Shown here piece by piece: positions 10,665 through 18,550 of a DNA stretch of 54,704 nucleotides. Position 1 is the stretch's first letter. The number at the start of each line of letters is the position of its first letter. The notes under the pieces were generated by a model. It saw nothing but the letters and a program-made list of their open reading frames with translations, ran no database searches and was not told where the DNA came from. Source of the stretch: Planctomycetaceae bacterium (GTDB lineage Bacteria > Planctomycetota > Planctomycetia > Planctomycetales > Planctomycetaceae); contig JAEUII010000146.1 in NCBI GenBank assembly GCA_016795145.1, positions 1 to 54,704 of the forward strand, given 5' to 3'. A program made the position numbers and the translations under genes.

Positions 10665-11074
10665 TCGGCGACAACTTCGAATGCCTGGGTGACTTCGTCG
10701 GGGACGCGGCAGGGCATGAGGCTGGAGAAGGAGACGAAGGCCCATTGAGTTTCTGCGCGGCCGATCAGGATTCGGTCGGGGCCGCGGAAGATCTGGTAGC
10801 GGCGGGCGGACGTGGCTCGCTTCATTTCCGAGACCCACGTGCGGACGGTGATCAGATCATTCTCAAACGCTGGTCCAAGGTATTCAACGAAATGCGAGCG
10901 AACGACCCAGCCTTTGCCGAGCTGGTGATAGGCGGAACCGGGCCAGCCCTGAGCCGCCGAATGCGCGACGGCCGCGTCCTGGAGCCAGCGAACGAAGACC
11001 AGATTGTTCACATGACCGATCCCGTCGATGTCGGAGGGAAGCACGGGCTGAGTGTGTTCAAAGATTGCTGGCAT
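10661..11074 (-). CDS. Acyl-CoA thioesterase, 4HBT (hotdog) family
   Basis: This is a 137-residue single hotdog-fold protein of the YbgC/FadM type, which hydrolyses acyl-CoA or acyl-ACP thioesters in the cytoplasm. The N-terminal block SDIDGIGHVNNLVFVRWLQ (residues 14-32) is the family's active-site signature with the catalytic aspartate and the GHVNN helix start. RSHFVEYLGPA and later hydrophobic strands complete the fold. The start is ATG at 11074, and I see no Shine-Dalgarno site before it. The gene is confined between repeats. Its stop codon is supplied by the end of repeat A2, and repeat A3 begins about 12 bases upstream of its start codon, so it has almost no private promoter. Transcription from within or across A3/A4 is likely. 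The natural substrate cannot be inferred. Confidence 0.88.
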   Translation of the reverse strand: MPAIFEHTQPVLPSDIDGIGHVNNLVFVRWLQDAAVAHSAAQGWPGSAYHQLGKGWVVRSHFVEYLGPAFENDLITVRTWVSEMKRATSARRYQIFRGPDRILIGRAETQWAFVSFSSLMPCRVPDEVTQAFEVVAE

Positions 11075-11085
11075 GTCCGTTCGCC

Positions 11086-11246
11086 GTCAGGTGTCACTCG
11101 GTTGGTCTTTGATGTGATGCCACGCACCCTATGGAACAAGTTTGGCCGACGCTGTGTTTCCACGGCCACCGGCACATCTGTAGCAGCCTCGTTCGGTCGC
11201 TGGTCGCGGCGAGGCCGCGAAGTGCCGCTCGGCAAGCGGCACCTAC
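11086..11246 (-). repeat. Family A repeat, copy A3 (type I, one end missing)
   Basis: Inverted relative to A1 and A2. Read on the minus strand it begins GTAGGTGCCGC at 11246 and matches the type I centre (CCACGCACCCTATGGAACAA on the + strand), but the sequence diverges near 11086-11110 and the distal ACCTAC terminus is absent. The truncated end points to the thioesterase start codon. Confidence 0.85.
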
Positions 11247-11247
11247 T

Positions 11248-11446
11248 GTAGGTCACGCCTGCCGGGCGGGACTTTCGCCGTCAGGCGAACCCCGGTCTTG
11301 CGTGCACATGATGTTGAGGCCACGCACCCCATGGAACAAATTCGGTCGACGCTGTGTTTCCACGTTCTCCGGCACACCTGTAGCCACCGCGCTCGGTCGC
11401 TGGTCGCGGCGAGGCCGCGAAGTGCCGCTCGGCAAGCGGCACCTAC
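11248..11446 (-). repeat. Family A repeat, copy A4 (type I)
   Basis: A complete 199-bp type I element in the same orientation as A3 and joined to it by the same ACCTAC-T-GTAGGT junction. Its outer end at 11446 lies 20 bases from the stop codon of the downstream-facing gene at 11466. The centre matches A1 closely (GGTGCGTGGCCTCAACATCA on the minus strand). Confidence 0.9.
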
Positions 11447-11465
11447 AGGGAGTCAGAGTGTGTTA

Positions 11466-13466
11466 CTAATTCCGTCGACGAGGCGGACGGTTGTCGCGCG
11501 TCTTGTAACGGTTCTCTGTGCGGCGAGCGTGATCTTCGGTTGGCGTTCGCAGCGACAGGCAGCCGATCGCCTCTTCCCAAGTCGGGATGTCCTGAAACTC
11601 CGGAGCCACTCGAGGTTCCACTGGTCGACGATCGCCAGCATCCACATCACGCGCGTCAGCACGTTCACGGGATGGACGACGGCCTTCACGCGGTTCGCGA
11701 CCCTCACGAGGTTCGCGGCCTTCGCGTGGCTCACGAGCTTCACGCTCGGGACCACCTTCACGGCTGTCACGTCCTCGATGTCGTTCTGATCGCTCACCGC
11801 GTTCACCACGCTCTGACCGCTCGCCCCGTTCAGGACGATCGCTTCGTTCAGGTCGCTCTCCGCGTTCGCTGCGCTCAGGACGTTCCCCACGTTCAGGACG
11901 CCCTGATCGCTCACCGCGCACCGGTCGCTCGCCCCGTTCAGCACGTTCTGGCCGCTCAGTTCGCTCCGGCCGTTCAGAGCGATCACGATCCCCTCGTTCT
12001 GATCGATCGAAACGCTCACCGCGTTCGCCGCGATCCGGACCTCGGCCACGTGGACGGCGAGGACGTTCGACTTCTTCGGGCTCGTGTGAGAAGTTTTCCA
12101 GATCAGCATCGTCTTCCAGAAACTCGTCGTCTGGTTCGTCATCGAAATCACGAGCAGGTCGTCGAGGAGCGGGCTCTGGTCGTTCGCTTCGCGGTTCGCG
12201 TGAACCTTCGCTGCGTGAACCTTCACCTCGAGAGTCACCGCCGCGAGAATCACCACCGCGGCCACGACCTCGGCGACCGCGACGTCCCCGATTTCGACCG
12301 CCACGGTCTGAATCTTCTGTTTCTTCCTCGGCGGCCTCGGGCTCTTCTTCAGTTCGACTGACAGGCGCCGGGGGTTCTTCGCGGACGCGACGCTGAGCCT
12401 TCACGCTGCCGGCAGAGACGCTGACGATATCTTCCTGATCTTCTTCGAACAGGATCTCGCTCAGATCTTCATCGACATCGTTACCAGCGGGCGCATCACC
12501 CGCTTCTGCGTCGACGTTGTCATTGGTTTCTTCAAAGCGACCACGACTGCGACCGCGTCCACGTCCGCCGCGACGACGTCCTCGACGTCGACCCTTGGAA
12601 CGAGCATCGCCTTCATCACCATCGTCACCGGCGGCTTCGGGTTCAGCTGCTGCTGGTTCTGGTTCGACGTCATCGATTTCCGCAGCGTCTTCACGCTTGC
12701 GACCGGTACGTGAGCCACCAGCTTCGTCCCACACCCAGCGATCGAGTTCGTCCCAGACTTCCTCATCGCCCTTTGGAGCCACTCGTTCTGACGAATCACG
12801 AGACGCTTCACGGCGAGCTTCCGGAGCTTCATCGCGCTGAGCACGCGCTTCGTTTGGACGGCGATCATTTCGTCCGCGGCGTCCACGAGGTTCATCGGAG
12901 TTGCGCTCTTCGCGATCCTGACGGCGACCACCTCGGCCTCCGCGCTCTTCTCTGGGGGCACGTTCCGGGCGAGCTTCCGCCACTGGTGCTCGCCGAGGAG
13001 GAGCTTCTTCAACGTCACTCCCGAAGTCGAGATCATCATCGGTGATCGTGGCCGCCGGAGCTTCTACTTCGTCGTCTTCGAATTCCTCTTCAAGATCGTC
13101 GTCTTCAAGATCTTCGTCGTCCTCGTCGCCGAAATCGAAGTTCTCGTCGTCCTCTTCTTCGTCGCTGGCGTCGACGTCGTCGACTTCGTCCTCGTCTTCA
13201 TCGTCGTCGGAGAACACGATGAGATCGTCGAGATCATCTTCGTATTCCATGCCACCGCCAACCGGTGCACCAGCTTCGCTTACCTCTGCGGAAGCGTTAG
13301 CCGCGGGTTCGACAGGGGCCTGAGCCGCTCGGACGTCGTCATAATCGTCAAAAAGCACTTCACCGCCCACGTCGGCAGGAGTGAGGTTAAGGCCGAAAAA
13401 GGACTCCGCCAAATATCGAGCCGCTTCGTCGGATTTCTTCCGAACGTCGTCACCGGAACTGGTCAT
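11466..13466 (-). CDS. Disordered acidic and Arg/Gly-rich protein, probably RNA-associated
   Basis: No catalytic family is recognised. The 666-residue product has a short N-terminal helical part (KKSDEAARYLAESFFGL), then a long acidic stretch of Asp/Glu runs, then mixed-charge segments. These include RGRRRGRRGRGRGG-type clusters and, in the last third, many copies of ERxER, RPER and PREGRE. The C-terminus has a conserved-looking island, IPTWEEAIGCLS, before a basic tail. RGG-like clusters and acidic/basic block structure suggest RNA binding or condensate formation; this is inference. I take ATG at 13466 (MTSSGDD) as the start. The frame runs further up to 13568, but that part is unlike the rest and close to the divergent gene's promoter. 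Repeat-rich coding sequence explains the many false frames on the other strand. Confidence 0.8.
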   Translation of the reverse strand: MTSSGDDVRKKSDEAARYLAESFFGLNLTPADVGGEVLFDDYDDVRAAQAPVEPAANASAEVSEAGAPVGGGMEYEDDLDDLIVFSDDDEDEDEVDDVDASDEEEDDENFDFGDEDDEDLEDDDLEEEFEDDEVEAPAATITDDDLDFGSDVEEAPPRRAPVAEARPERAPREERGGRGGRRQDREERNSDEPRGRRGRNDRRPNEARAQRDEAPEARREASRDSSERVAPKGDEEVWDELDRWVWDEAGGSRTGRKREDAAEIDDVEPEPAAAEPEAAGDDGDEGDARSKGRRRGRRRGGRGRGRSRGRFEETNDNVDAEAGDAPAGNDVDEDLSEILFEEDQEDIVSVSAGSVKAQRRVREEPPAPVSRTEEEPEAAEEETEDSDRGGRNRGRRGRRGRGRGGDSRGGDSRGEGSRSEGSREPRSERPEPAPRRPARDFDDEPDDEFLEDDADLENFSHEPEEVERPRRPRGRGPDRGERGERFDRSERGDRDRSERPERTERPERAERGERPVRGERSGRPERGERPERSERGERPERSDRPERGERSERGERGERSERHRGRDSREGGPEREAREPREGREPREGREPREGRRPSRERADARDVDAGDRRPVEPRVAPEFQDIPTWEEAIGCLSLRTPTEDHARRTENRYKTRDNRPPRRRN

Positions 13467-13804
13467 CTGTAACTGTCTTTCACTTCGAGTCGATCTGCCA
13501 CGTTTGGCACGAAAACCAATGTGGCCATTCCTTTTACGGAGGGTAACCCGGAAAACCCTGAAATTCAACGGGGAGCAGAAAGCATGAATCTGCCGCAGTT
13601 TTCAGAGAACGACGTGGGGCGGGGAGAGAAAATTCCCGAAACAGCTCGGTTTTCCGGAACTCCCGGGGAACCACGGGCGTCCTTCAGGCTATCGTCCGTG
13701 CAGTCGTCCTGCGCGCTGTTCGGTTCGGTTTTACAGGAATCGTTCAGGATCCCTCCCTGTTATCCTCGGTTTAACGCCCGTTTTTCCAGCCCGTTGATAC
13801 TGCA
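13467..13804. promoter_or_regulatory. Divergent intergenic region
   Basis: About 340 bases lie between two divergent genes (13466 leftward, 13805 rightward), so both promoters should be here. I see GC-rich short palindromes around 13653-13672 but no confident -35/-10 pair and no gene. Confidence 0.4.
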
Positions 13805-15019
13805 ATGTCCTCCTCCGGTTCTCCTTTTGACGGCCTTTCCGAAACCCTGCTGCAGATGATTTCTGCTGACATGGACGGAGAGCTGTCGGCCGCAGAGAAG
13901 CTGGAATTGCAGGCATGGGAAGCTGCCAACCCGGAAAAAGCGTCCGTGATTCGGCAGCGATTCTCGTCCACCCAGGCAGATTTGAAGTCACTACCTATCG
14001 CCCCGGTGACAGGGTTGCTGTTTTCGGCCCCGGCTGCAGGAACGCCTATTCCGGTCCCGGCTGTTGTTGCTCCCAAACCTAAACCTATTGGTCGAAGTGG
14101 CCAGGTAGCGGTTGCATCTGTGATCACGGCCATGGTGCTGGGGCTGATGATTATGGTCCGGTTGCCAGGGACGCCGGAAGACGGTTCGGCTCAGATGGCA
14201 AAGTCCATGAGCGCCGTGGCGGAGGGAGCGATGGCGAGAGAAACCTCCGCGACGCCGCAGGCTGCGGCTCCGATGGCTGCTCCGACTGTTGCGGAATCGA
14301 AGAACGTTGCTGCCGCTGATGAACTGGTGGCTTCGAATGTGGGCGAAAGCGGATCGAATCCCCGTGCGATGCAGGCCAAAGTGGCCGCAGGTGCTGCTAG
14401 TGCAGGAGCCGGAGCAGGCCCTGGACTCCCAAGCGCAGCGATGGCCAAAATGGCTCCCGACTCAGGGACAGGGTTGGACCAACCAGCCAGTCTTCTTCGT
14501 TTGCGAAAGCTGCTGGATGGCGGCACGTGGAAGGTCGTGGTCCTGCGGGTTCCGGAAGCTCAGCATGATACGGCGGTTCAGGAAGTCACCAGCGTCTGTC
14601 AAAAACACGGCCTTGCACTGACGGCTCGCCCGATGCCTGGCAATGAGTCCGTTGAGCGAATGGGCTTTGTGCTGACATCTTCAGAAGCGGCCGATCAGAA
14701 TGCGATCGTGGCGGAACTGGAGAAGGCACTCGGAGTTCAACCGGATGCCGATCGAGTGCGCAGTTTGTCTCAGATGAGTCAGGAAGAGATTGCGAAGGCC
14801 GTTCGCCGGTCACTGGAATCACCGACTCAGGCAGAGCTGTTTCAGGGTGATCTCTACATCGCCGCGCCGGACCGGAGTGATCTGGTCGCTGCCGCAGAGG
14901 CTTTGCTTCAGGCTGAAGCAAAGCAACAGAAGAATTCCGAGGCAGCAATTGAGACGACAGAAGTGGCGGACGAACTGACGCTGCTGGTGCTTGAGTTTCC
15001 AATGCCGGAAGCCATTTAG
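13805..15019 (+). CDS. Anti-sigma-factor-like single-pass membrane protein
   Basis: The N-terminal ~60 residues (LLQMISADMDGELSAAEKLE, then EAANPEKASVIRQRF) resemble the sigma-binding head of planctomycete anti-sigma factors, with the DGELSAAE helix turn. No HxxxCxxC zinc motif is present. One membrane segment follows near residues 98-118 (VAVASVITAMVLGLMIMV). Next come an Ala/Met-rich linker and, from about residue 235, an outer domain with two repeated-looking strands: WKVVVLRVPEAQHDTAVQEV and later LTLLVLEFPMPEAI at the end. There is no sigma-factor gene next to it, so its partner would be elsewhere or the assignment is wrong. The start ATG has no clear ribosome binding site. Confidence is moderate for the architecture and low for function. 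Confidence 0.6.
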   Translation: MSSSGSPFDGLSETLLQMISADMDGELSAAEKLELQAWEAANPEKASVIRQRFSSTQADLKSLPIAPVTGLLFSAPAAGTPIPVPAVVAPKPKPIGRSGQVAVASVITAMVLGLMIMVRLPGTPEDGSAQMAKSMSAVAEGAMARETSATPQAAAPMAAPTVAESKNVAAADELVASNVGESGSNPRAMQAKVAAGAASAGAGAGPGLPSAAMAKMAPDSGTGLDQPASLLRLRKLLDGGTWKVVVLRVPEAQHDTAVQEVTSVCQKHGLALTARPMPGNESVERMGFVLTSSEAADQNAIVAELEKALGVQPDADRVRSLSQMSQEEIAKAVRRSLESPTQAELFQGDLYIAAPDRSDLVAAAEALLQAEAKQQKNSEAAIETTEVADELTLLVLEFPMPEAI

Positions 15020-15238
15020 TCTTAGAACTGCTGTCTGGTCGACGCCTGTGAGATTGCTCTGCCGCAGATGCGTTCCGCAACCAATGGTCACGGTCCGCCT
15101 GGTTCGCGTCCTGTTCAAACGGTGCTTAGAATCATCGCGTGTTGTTGCGCGCAGGGTGCGCGTGTTCGAGGCGAGCGAACAACGAGAGAAGCGACCTGGT
15201 ATCGAGCCGAAGGGCACGGCCCTTCAAGGGAGATCAGA

Positions 15239-16672
15239 ATGCGTGGAGTTCTTTGGCGAGTAGGTGGCGGCGCGGTGTTGGGGCTGATGCTGCAGGCGTC
15301 GTCTGCATGGTCTCAGGAATTCAATGTGCCGGAGCTGACGCCGGACGAACAGAAGGCGATGGCCGTCATCCAGCAGGGAATGGTCACCTCCACGATTTCC
15401 TTTCTGTCGTCGGATGAAATGGCCGGCCGCGATACTCCATCGAAGGAACTGAACATCGCGTCCGCTTATGTGGCGGCTCGATTTCGAGGGGCGGGACTGG
15501 AAGGATTGGGACCAGACGGTTCGTTCTACCAGACGAACGAGCTGCAACAGTATGGAGCGCCGGCTACGAACGCGTCTTTGAAGATTGGGGCCAGTGAGAT
15601 TCAGGTGCTGGGAACAGCCTTCGGTCCCGACGAAGCGGCTGAAGTTCGTTCCGCCGTTGTGACTGATAAGGACGACGTCGCAGGAAAACTTGTCGTCATG
15701 GACGAGCCTGCTCTTCCGCCACAGGCTCTCGCCAACCCGCTGATGGGAACCGTCGCGATTGCTCGCCGAATCGCAACGGTCGCGGCAAAGAAGCCTGCGG
15801 GCATTCTGATTCGAGTAGCAGAAGGAAGTCCACTCCCTGAAGCGATCGCCGCAAATCAGGGCAAGGCCGTGTCGATGCCCGCACAGTTTCATTATGCTCT
15901 GCCGGTGGTCCTGATTCCTGCCTCGGCGAAGCTCGAAGGCGAAGCGGAACTGAAAGCACCCGCGCGTGTGAGCAATGCGGCTCAGGTTCATAACGTCATC
16001 GCGGTCCTGCGAGGTTCGGATCCGGAACTTTCGAAGCAGGCCATTCTGATCACCGCACATCTGGACCACATCGGGACGCTGCAGGGAGATCGGGAAGGAG
16101 ACAAGATCAACAACGGTGCTGATGACAACGCGACGGGATCGACAGCCGTGATTACTCTGGCCGACGCCTTCGCGGCCCTGGAGACGAAGCCAGCGCGTAC
16201 CGTGATCTTCATGACATTCTGGGGTGAAGAAAAGGGACTGCTTGGTTCAAAGTACTTTGCCGAAAAGCCACTGTGGCCGCTCGAGAACATCGTGGCCAAC
16301 GTCAACATCGAAATGATCGGTCGACCGGAAACCGGAGCGGATGAAAAGATGTGGGGCACTGGCTGGACACGATCCACCCTGGGGCCTCAACTGGCCGTCG
16401 GTGCGAAGCGAGCGGGGATTGAAGTGTTCCACCGCGAAGACGTCAGCGAGATGCTGTATGCTCGCAGCGACAATTATTCGTTCGTCCAGAAGGGCGTGAT
16501 TGCTCACAGCTTTTCCGCTGGCTCACTGCACAACGATTACCATCAGCCCAGCGATGAGTTTTCAAAGCTGAACGTCAAACACATGACTCGCATCATTCAG
16601 GGCCTGTTCGCCGGATGTTTGCCGCTGGCGAAGAACCAGCTGACGCCGACGAAGACGGGGGACAAGCCGTAG
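15239..16672 (+). CDS. Exported M28-family metallopeptidase
   Basis: The 477-residue product begins with a signal peptide (MRGVLWRVGGGAVLGLMLQA, cleavage after AWS near 25) and is a co-catalytic zinc aminopeptidase of family M28. A PA-like insert lies about residues 110-245. Zinc ligands and catalytic residues are visible: H274 in TAHLDHIG, D295/D296 in NNGADDNATG, E330/E331 in FWGEEKG, E358 in NIEMIGRP and H435 in YHQPSDE. The longer frame starting at 15068 is rejected because AAGGGAG at 15226-15232 sits six bases before ATG 15239 and the signal peptide begins there. It probably degrades peptides in the periplasm. The 220 bases before it hold no gene. Confidence 0.92.
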   Translation: MRGVLWRVGGGAVLGLMLQASSAWSQEFNVPELTPDEQKAMAVIQQGMVTSTISFLSSDEMAGRDTPSKELNIASAYVAARFRGAGLEGLGPDGSFYQTNELQQYGAPATNASLKIGASEIQVLGTAFGPDEAAEVRSAVVTDKDDVAGKLVVMDEPALPPQALANPLMGTVAIARRIATVAAKKPAGILIRVAEGSPLPEAIAANQGKAVSMPAQFHYALPVVLIPASAKLEGEAELKAPARVSNAAQVHNVIAVLRGSDPELSKQAILITAHLDHIGTLQGDREGDKINNGADDNATGSTAVITLADAFAALETKPARTVIFMTFWGEEKGLLGSKYFAEKPLWPLENIVANVNIEMIGRPETGADEKMWGTGWTRSTLGPQLAVGAKRAGIEVFHREDVSEMLYARSDNYSFVQKGVIAHSFSAGSLHNDYHQPSDEFSKLNVKHMTRIIQGLFAGCLPLAKNQLTPTKTGDKP

Positions 16673-16698
16673 CAGCCTGCGGTACAAACAAAACAGCC

Positions 16699-16844
16699 GG
16701 GTAGCACAGGCGAAGCCTGTGACGCGCAGCGGCCGGAAGCAAGAGTGAAAGCAACCAAATCTCGGTTGAGCCACATCTCGGCAATACCGCGCTCACTCTT
16801 CAGCTTCCGGCGCCTTCGGCACACGCACTTCGTGCGTGCTACCC
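16699..16844. repeat. MITE-like element with GGGTAGCAC terminal inverted repeats (family G)
   Basis: A 146-bp element bounded by GGGTAGCAC (16699-16707) and GTGCTACCC (16836-16844). Inside each end is a hairpin: CACAGGC-GAA-GCCTGTG at 16705-16721 and CACGCAC-TTC-GTGCGTG at 16822-16838. Further in is a second inverted pair, GCCGGAAGC (16732-16740) and GCTTCCGGC (16803-16811), each followed inward by similar AGAGTGA/CACTCTT words. No transposase is present. Only one copy is seen in this window. Confidence 0.75.
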
Positions 16845-16898
16845 AGAACCAAGGAACCGGGAACAAAAAAGAAGCACCAGTCCGTTCGAGGAGACTCA

Positions 16899-17903
16899 TC
16901 AAACGCGAGGCTTTGCAGCGCCGCCGATTTCGGCCAGCTGCTGGTCTCGCGTGGTGATGGCGTCAGCAATGATCTTCAGGCTCTCAGCGTTCAAAACGCG
17001 GTCACCGGCCGTGGCGGTCTGTTCGATCTGTTGCGGGCTGCGAGCTCCCACGATGGCGGCGGTCAGAGCGGAGTGGCGAAGGGTCCAGGCGATGGCGACG
17101 TCGGACACAGACCAGTTCAAAGACGACGCGAGTCGTCGGAGCGTGTCGACGAACGCCAGGTTGATCTCCAGCTGAGGCGAATGAAAACGCGGGTCACGAG
17201 AGCGATGATCTTTCTCGCCGAGCGAAGCGGCTCGTTCAGCGGTGAAGGAGCCCGTCAGAAGCCCTTTGCCCATCGGGCTGTAACAGATAACGCCGATCTG
17301 TTGCTGCTCACAGAACGGAAGGATTTCGTTCTCGATGTCGCGGGCAATCATGCTGTAAGGCGGCTGCAGAGAAGTGATCGGGTGAATGGCCTGGAGTCGC
17401 TTCATCTGACTGACGGAGTGATTCGAGACTCCGATGTGTCGGACTTTGCCCTGCTGTTTCAGTTCGACGAGCGTCTGCCAGCCTTCTTCGATTTCTTCAT
17501 CCGGTTCAGGCCAGTGCATCTGATACAGATCGATGCAGTCAACGTTCAGTCTCTTCAGGCTGGCTTCGCATTCCGCGATAACGCTTTCGCGACGAAGGCA
17601 CTTTCCGATTTCGCCATTCCCCAAAGCGACTCGACCGCATTTGGTCGCCAGCAGCGGACGATTGGCGGCCGGAATGGCCTTCATCGCTTTGGCCACAAGA
17701 ACTTCACTGCGGCCTTCGCCATAGATCGCAGCTGTGTCGATCCAGTTGATGCCCAGCTCCACCGCGCGAACGATGGCCGCGATGGCTTGTGATTCGTCCT
17801 GGTCACCCCAGCCAAACTTCCAGTCACCGCCACCAATGGCCCAGGTTCCAAGACCAATCACGCTGATGGAGATTTTCTCCGGACCTAGTAATCGATACTG
17901 CAT
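16899..17903 (-). CDS. Aldo/keto reductase
   Basis: A complete 334-residue aldo/keto reductase: a TIM-barrel, NAD(P)H-dependent oxidoreductase of carbonyl compounds or sugars. The catalytic tetrad is present: D56 and Y61 in DTAAIYGEGRSE, K88 in LLATKCG and H130 in QMHWPEPD. The cofactor-binding GARSPQQ motif occurs near the C-terminus. Overall it looks like the bacterial YajO/IolS-like group. The start is ATG at 17903. The gene is convergent with the M28 peptidase gene and has a ~650-bp repeat-filled region on its upstream side. The substrate is unknown. Confidence 0.92.
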   Translation of the reverse strand: MQYRLLGPEKISISVIGLGTWAIGGGDWKFGWGDQDESQAIAAIVRAVELGINWIDTAAIYGEGRSEVLVAKAMKAIPAANRPLLATKCGRVALGNGEIGKCLRRESVIAECEASLKRLNVDCIDLYQMHWPEPDEEIEEGWQTLVELKQQGKVRHIGVSNHSVSQMKRLQAIHPITSLQPPYSMIARDIENEILPFCEQQQIGVICYSPMGKGLLTGSFTAERAASLGEKDHRSRDPRFHSPQLEINLAFVDTLRRLASSLNWSVSDVAIAWTLRHSALTAAIVGARSPQQIEQTATAGDRVLNAESLKIIADAITTRDQQLAEIGGAAKPRV

Positions 17904-18033
17904 GATGGGTTCCTGATAGCGTAGGCGGGTGAAGGAGGCGACGAATTGACGTGAGGTGTAGAGGCACTGTAGCAGACGATTGGCAGTTAGCTCGTGGAGC
18001 GAATGGTGCGAAGTCGGTTGTTTCGGCGAAGGA

Positions 18034-18128
18034 ATGGTTAATGATTATTGGAGATTGAAAAATGCAAAGTGAGCGGGGGCGTTTGCATTACCACTGTGCA
18101 TTTTTCAATACTCAATTTGCATTAATCC
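18034..18128. repeat. AT-rich inverted repeat (family F)
   Basis: Perfect 13-bp arms ATTGAAAAATGCA (18054-18066) and TGCATTTTTCAAT (18097-18109) flank 30 bases. Weaker outer arms (GGTTAATGATTATTG and a matching CAATTTGCATTAATCC) extend it to about 95 bp. It is far more AT-rich than its surroundings, has no coding potential and looks like a small non-autonomous mobile element. Confidence 0.7.
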
Positions 18129-18154
18129 TTGCACGGTGACGCTTCTGCGCCTGC

Positions 18155-18202
18155 GCGAGGTTCGCCTGTCGGCGAAAGTCCCGCCCGGCAGGCGTGACCT
18201 AC
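18155..18202 (+). repeat. Family A repeat, right-end fragment (A5a)
   Basis: Only the right-hand ~48 bp of a family A element is present: the TTCGCC-TGTC-GGCGAA hairpin through ACCTAC. It is joined to A5b by ACCTAC-A-GTAGGT. It is therefore the relic of a tandem pair whose first member has been mostly lost. Confidence 0.8.
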
Positions 18203-18203
18203 A

Positions 18204-18398
18204 GTAGGTGCCGCTTGCCGAGCGGCACTTCGCGGCCTCGCCGCGACCAGCGCCCGAGCGAGGTGGCTACAGGAGTGCTGGTGAACGTGGAACAGTGTCG
18301 CGACCAGGGCTTTGCATCGCGAGAACGCGAGACATGAAGTGGAATCGAGACCGAGGTTCGCCTGACGGCGAAAGTCCCGCCCGGCAGGCGTGACCTAC
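18204..18398 (+). repeat. Family A repeat, copy A5b (type II)
   Basis: A complete 195-bp element with GTAGGT/ACCTAC ends and a type II centre (AAGTGGAATCGAGACC), as in A2 eight kilobases away. It lies between the aldo/keto reductase and a membrane-protein gene. It covers most of an otherwise gene-free stretch and is not coding. Confidence 0.9.
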
Positions 18399-18550
18399 TG
18401 TCGATTGACGTAACCTGCTGGCAAGCCGACAGTTACAAATTCGCGTGATCTCCGCGGACGTCGATGCCGTTTTGAGGTGCTTCCATTTGCCGCGACGGAA
18501 GAATGAGCCTTCATTCTGATCCGCATGCGGGGCTTTGTGATGAGGCATGT

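Noticed and set aside
10137..10838. Several short frames (for example one starting MPLAERHFAASPRP)
   Set aside because: They are translations of family A repeats and recur at each copy; they should not be annotated as genes.
10272..11446. CRISPR array
   Set aside because: The repeats are ~190-200 bp, occur in both orientations and have no short regular spacers.
11540..12361. 273-codon frame opposite the RGG protein
   Set aside because: A shadow of low-complexity coding sequence, made of His/Val/Arg repeats.
13805..15019. Classification as a zinc-binding anti-sigma factor
   Set aside because: No HxxxCxxC motif and no sigma gene beside it; kept as anti-sigma-like only.
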